Below the pieces are notes generated by a model. That model saw only the letters and a list, made by a program, of their open reading frames with translations, was not told the DNA's origin and searched no databases. From assembly GCF_030463535.1 (NCBI RefSeq), contig NC_132880.1, forward strand, positions 31,984,342 to 32,048,341: a stretch of DNA of 64,000 nt. The letters are read 5' to 3'. The stretch is from Salminus brasiliensis. Lineage: Eukaryota > Chordata > Actinopteri > Characiformes > Bryconidae. A program made the position numbers and the translations under genes. How positions within the stretch are numbered: position 1 is the first letter of the stretch; each line of letters opens with the position of its first letter. Shown piece by piece: positions 60,267 through 64,000 of the stretch.

Positions 60267-60718
60267 TTAAAGCAACATTATGTAAATTTGTAACTTAAAA
60301 TAACAACATTCAAAATCATTGTGATGCTCCACTGACCTGTTATAGAGAGAACAGCATCTCTATAGTTGCCACGCCGGGTTCAGCCCGCTGCTAACTGCAC
60401 TATGTAACTCTGGTGTAGCGGGTGGGATAGCTGCTGAAATCGTGGGGGCAGTGTAGCCAATAGGGACACAACCAAGAAGAAACTCTGACAGAAAAGAAAT
60501 GTATAGATAAACTTATTTTACACCATTTACAGCAGTTTACACCACTGCCTCTTTAGTCTTTTTTGAGTAAGTGCATTATCATAAGTTTGTGGAAATGTAA
60601 TTTCCATTTTCATGTATTTTCATGAGTCTTTAGTAGTGTCTCAAAGCATGAATTATACTTTGCAACTGTTGGGAGCCCAGGAGAAACAAATACAAATTCT
60701 TGCATAAGGCTGCTTTAA
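60267..60718. mobile_element. piggyBac-like MITE, 452 bp, with TTAA ends
   Basis: TTAA lies at both ends (60267-60270 and 60715-60718). The terminal sequences TTAAAGCAACATTATGTAAA and, inverted, TTAAAGCAGCCTTATGCAAG match closely. TTAA is the target duplication of piggyBac-superfamily transposases. There is no coding capacity. The family name is inferred from the ends. Confidence 0.75.
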
Positions 60719-60729
60719 ACCCAGCTGCA

Positions 60730-61168
60730 TCATTTTACAGGTCAAATGTAAATACCAGCCATTAGAAAGTGCATGTTTTGACTTTCAGATTAATTCTCAT
60801 AAATTTCCCATGGGTTTAATTGATTCTCCTTAAACTGTCCCCTGAACAAAGGTAACACTACAGTATAACTCATTACACACCAAACTGAGCCAGTGTGAAA
60901 CCACTGACAGTTATCTCAACGAAAATGATCAGGAGGAACGACAGTGAAAAGTAAACAGAAGACCAGTTACAGCACAGGTCAGCGAGAGTTGTCATGTGTG
61001 CAAATGAAGAAAGTAAGCAGAAATAATCAGTGCAGAGAAATAACGGCATGGAAAATGATGGAAATGACAGGGGAACCAGCCAAGACAAGTTTGACGTCTA
61101 AGATTTGCAGCACAAATCTGCCCATATTTTTGGCACTGAATTAGCTCTGATTATCTAATTATTAGCCT
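60730..61168. promoter_or_regulatory. candidate conserved element
   Basis: Unique AT-rich sequence between a MITE and an AAT microsatellite, with GGGTTTAATTGATTC (60812) and GATTATCTAATTATTAGCC (61149). No frame is convincing. Confidence 0.25.
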
Positions 61169-61169
61169 A

Positions 61170-61195
61170 TAATAATAATAATAATAATAATAATA
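61170..61195 (+). repeat. (AAT)n microsatellite
   Basis: Eight to nine ATA units at the edge of a candidate conserved element. Confidence 0.9.
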
Positions 61196-61249
61196 CATAT
61201 GCTAGTGGTCATTTGTGTGCCTCAAAAACTACTCCAAAATTGACCAAAG

Positions 61250-61520
61250 AAGCTGTCCTGTGGCATCTGGCACACACATTAGATCCTTAGACTCATGTCA
61301 CTTGTGAGGTGGATCATGTAAACAATGCACTTGTACCTGGCCACCTGGCCAAGTGGTGCAAAAGGCCACTTCTTCCATCTTCCTTCTTCCATTGCTTCAA
61401 GGTCCAGTTCAGATGCTTGTGTGCCCACTATAGATGATACACTACTTTTGATGGTGGACATGGATTAGCATGGGCACTCTGACTCGTCTGCAGCTACACA
61501 GAAGGGTGGGATGCAGAGAT
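61250..61520 (-). mobile_element. Tc1-like transposon fragment
   Basis: Words such as CTTCTTCCATCTTCC, CAAGGTCCAGTTCAGATGCT and TGGGCACTCTGACTCGTCTG (about 61368-61485) match, in reverse orientation, the middle of the same Tc1-like family as the 9390-9590 fragment. Stops break all frames. Confidence 0.65.
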
Positions 61521-62188
61521 ATTTCCTCTGTAAGAATCATCAAATTATATTTCTTGTAGAAATAAATACTTGGTTTAGAGCATATTTCTGATCCCTAACC
61601 ATGACATTATAGGAAATTTACACTCGCAGTATAAAAGAGATGATGTGCAGATGCTCATATGTCAGATACTAGTGTTCAGCAGCTGTTCTGAATGTGTTTA
61701 ATGGGATATAGCTTTTCTTTCTTGCTGGAGAACCGCAAAACACATGACTCAACCTGACACCAGGATGTTACAGTGCTCATGTCATGGACTGGATCGAGAA
61801 AGTTCAGATGATCATTAGATCATTTTTGATGTGTATCAGCGATTTTCAAATTTCATATCACCTGATCAGTGTGGTAATTAATATGTGAAGGATATTTAAT
61901 CTCTAGAGGCCCAGAATTATTACTTTTTTTATTATACAATTTAAATATCGCATATTTAATTTAGGCCTGTCAGAATTAATGCGTTAGTAGCACATTAACT
62001 CGATCAATTATTAACGCTGTTAATTTTTTTTCGCACCATTAACACATTGTCCTAGTTTGACCCTACATGTTGCTAGGAAAGAATCTGTAATTGCAGCCTT
62101 CTTATTCAAATACTGCTTTTACATGATCTTTATTTAAAGAGATATCTTTAGAATGAGAGCCTACAATCACAGAGGAGCAGAACCACAG
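61521..62188. other. intergenic, no gene seen
   Basis: AT-rich. The words at 62158-62186 (CCTACAATCACAGAGGAGC) recur at 45454-45473, so this is repeat debris next to the Tc1 relic. Confidence 0.45.
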
Positions 62189-62990
62189 ACTGTATGTTTA
62201 TTAGAAAGGCCTGTACACCTACTCATTCTTGCATTTATCTAATCAGCCAATCACGTGCAAGTAGCAAAATCCTGCAGATATGGGCCAGCAACTTCAGAAT
62301 GGGAAAAATGTGACACATGAAACATCTTGTTGATGAGAGAGGTGAACAGAGAATGGCCAGAGCTGACCATTCAAGGTTACTGTAACTCAAATAACCACTA
62401 AGTACAATAACAGCGATCAGAAAAGTATGTTGAGGTGCATGGGCTACAACAGAAGACCACGCTGGATTCCACTTCTGTCAGCCAAGAACAGGAAGTTAAG
62501 GCTGCAGTGGGCACAGGCTCAGAAAAACTAGACTAAGATTAAAGACTGAAGACTGGAAAAAATGAAGCCTGGTCTGACGTGTCTCGACCTTTCTTCTACG
62601 GCACACTTTCTGAGGATGGTAGGGTCAGAATTTGGCACTGACAGCATAAATCTATGGACCCAACCTGCCTTGTGTCAACAGTCCAGGCTAGTGGAGGTGG
62701 TGTAATGGTGTGGGGAATTATCACTTGAATGCCACAGGCTGTTTAAATATTGTTGCTGACCCTGTGCATCCCTTTATGGACACAATTTACCATCTTCTAA
62801 CGGCTACTGCCAGCATGATAACGCACCGTGTCACAAAGCTAAAGCACTTCAGACTGGTTATAAGGAACATGACAATGAGTTCAGTGTTTTCAGTGTCTTT
62901 TTCAGTCACTGGATCTGAATCCAGTTAAACACCTTAGGGTTGTGGTAGAACGGGACATAGAAATACAGAAGCTTTAATATAGAAGCTTGT
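62189..62990 (+). mobile_element. Tc1/mariner-like transposon relic
   Basis: The element begins at TTTATTAGAAAGGCCTGTAC and keeps the full order of a fish Tc1-like element. Broken frames include YCQHDNAPCHKAKALQTGYK (about 62805-62865) and SLDLNPVKHL (about 62905-62935), the catalytic DNAP and DLNP regions of the DDE domain. Stops and frameshifts show it is inactive. It is truncated before its right end. It belongs to the same family as the copy at 11070-11740. Confidence 0.85.
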
Positions 62991-63550
62991 TTTGTTCACA
63001 CATTTATCTATAACTAAGTTGTTAATTGAACAAAAATGTTATTTAGTGTCAAATGTGAGCAAAGTAGATTTGATTATTATGAAAATAATGAGATTAATCA
63101 CTGTTACTGTCATAGTTTCACAGCTCTAATTAAATAACTGAGTTACACAATAAATCACGTTTACATTTGATTTACATTCTATATCGGCAGCTTCAATTCT
63201 GTACTTCTGATATTTTTCAGTCAAGAGGTCTCCTTTTCTTCTTGTAAATACAAAGGCCATATGGATTGAAAAATCAGAATCCACGCTTTTGACAGAATCT
63301 CTGTCTTGTTTAAAAGACTAACAAGGGAGAAATACACTTAATATTGAATTACATCATGTCAGGAGCCAACATTGCTAAACAAAAGCTCTTTTGTCTTTCA
63401 ACAGTATGTGTATGGTGTATATCAGGCTGACCATATTTTGCTTTTCAAAAAAGAGGACACTGCCTATGCACGGGCATCCGGGATCATTAGAAAGTTTTGG
63501 CCGTGGGGCTTTAAGTAGGCCATGGGGGGAGTAAGTTGTAGAGAGAGTTT
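62991..63550. other. intergenic, no gene seen
   Basis: AT-rich unique DNA between two Tc1-type elements. No frame of note. Confidence 0.5.
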
Positions 63551-63985
63551 AATACACCATGTGTCCAAATGGTTGTGGACACCCCTTTTAATGAATGCAT
63601 TCAACTACTTTAAGTCACACCCATTGCTGAGACAATGCCAGGTATGGTCTAGGGGGTATAATGCCCCCCAGTATTGAGCTGTGGAGCAGTGGAACTGTGT
63701 TCTCTGGAATGCTGGTGCACCATCCCATACTGTAACCATCATTAGAAATTTTACACAGTAGCACAGTAGCATCCCATACTGTTGGGATAAATTGGGGAGT
63801 TGGGGAGTAACACCATGACCTCACTAATAGACCTTGTTGCTGAATGCAAGGAATGCTCACAGCAATGCTCCAAATTCTAGTAGAAAGCCTTCACAAAACA
63901 GAATAAAAGGGTTTTAGATACCATTGATTTCGAAAGAAAAAACGGAAGAGCTGTCCCAATACTTTTGTCCATATAGTGTACCTCT
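63551..63985 (+). mobile_element. Tc1-derived MITE (family M), near full length
   Basis: The ends ACACCATGTGTCCAAATGG and, inverted, ACACTATATGGACAAAAGT are terminal repeats of a fish Tc1-derived non-autonomous element. The inside keeps a remnant of the transposase C-terminus, reading like DLTNALVAE...AMLQN near 63815-63880, plus the conserved CCAGTATTGAGCTGTGGAGC (63669-63688). It is the best-preserved of at least seven copies in the window. Confidence 0.8.
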
Positions 63986-64000
63986 AACACCATGCAGCTA

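Overview
This is vertebrate nuclear DNA, almost certainly from a teleost and probably an ostariophysan (characin/catfish-like) fish. The signs are very low gene density, dense dinucleotide microsatellites, abundant Tc1/mariner, hAT and piggyBac-like relics, a tRNA-derived SINE with a clear B box, and one vertebrate gene. The order-level placement is inferred from the repeat types and has not been tested.

The only protein-coding gene I can support is an intronless SoxC transcription factor gene, sox4, on the minus strand (CDS 18145-19269, 374 codons). It sits in a GC/CpG-rich block (about 17.9-20.0 kb). A long 3' UTR probably runs down to a poly(A) signal at 16010-16015. The 5' leader holds two upstream ORFs and ends near a CATAAA box, with a GC box and CCAAT box behind it. 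Upstream of the promoter lie a full-consensus CTCF core (21175-21188) and a cluster with an RFX X-box and inverted POU octamers (22.56-22.92 kb).

The rest looks like a sox4 gene desert. About 0-15 kb is downstream of the gene and 20-64 kb is upstream. The space is filled by (i) transposon relics: several Tc1-like families, a CR1/Rex-like LINE at 26.77-28.4 kb, two hAT MITEs with 8-bp target duplications, two TTAA-flanked piggyBac-like MITEs and SINEs; (ii) three large minisatellites, with a 50-bp unit carrying CCAAT boxes (39.5-40.2 kb), a 31-bp unit (30.05-31.43 kb) and a 33-bp unit carrying AGGTCA half-sites (50.67-52.04 kb), plus a 640-bp polypurine tract (6.53-7.17 kb); (iii) repeat-free, homeodomain-motif-rich stretches that are candidate conserved enhancers (3.0-3.4, 14.94-15.31, 48.8-50.44, 53.9-54.3, 55.2-55.5, 58.9-59.85 and 60.73-61.17 kb).

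A second CpG-rich, GA-rich block at 32.3-34.0 kb has a long pyrimidine tract ending in CAG and a strong splice donor (33999/34000). It may be an exon or promoter of a plus-strand, possibly non-coding, transcript. A near-perfect 33-bp hairpin at 9750-9822 is the best small-RNA candidate. Nothing in the window suggests a bacterial-type system, a CRISPR array or an operon.
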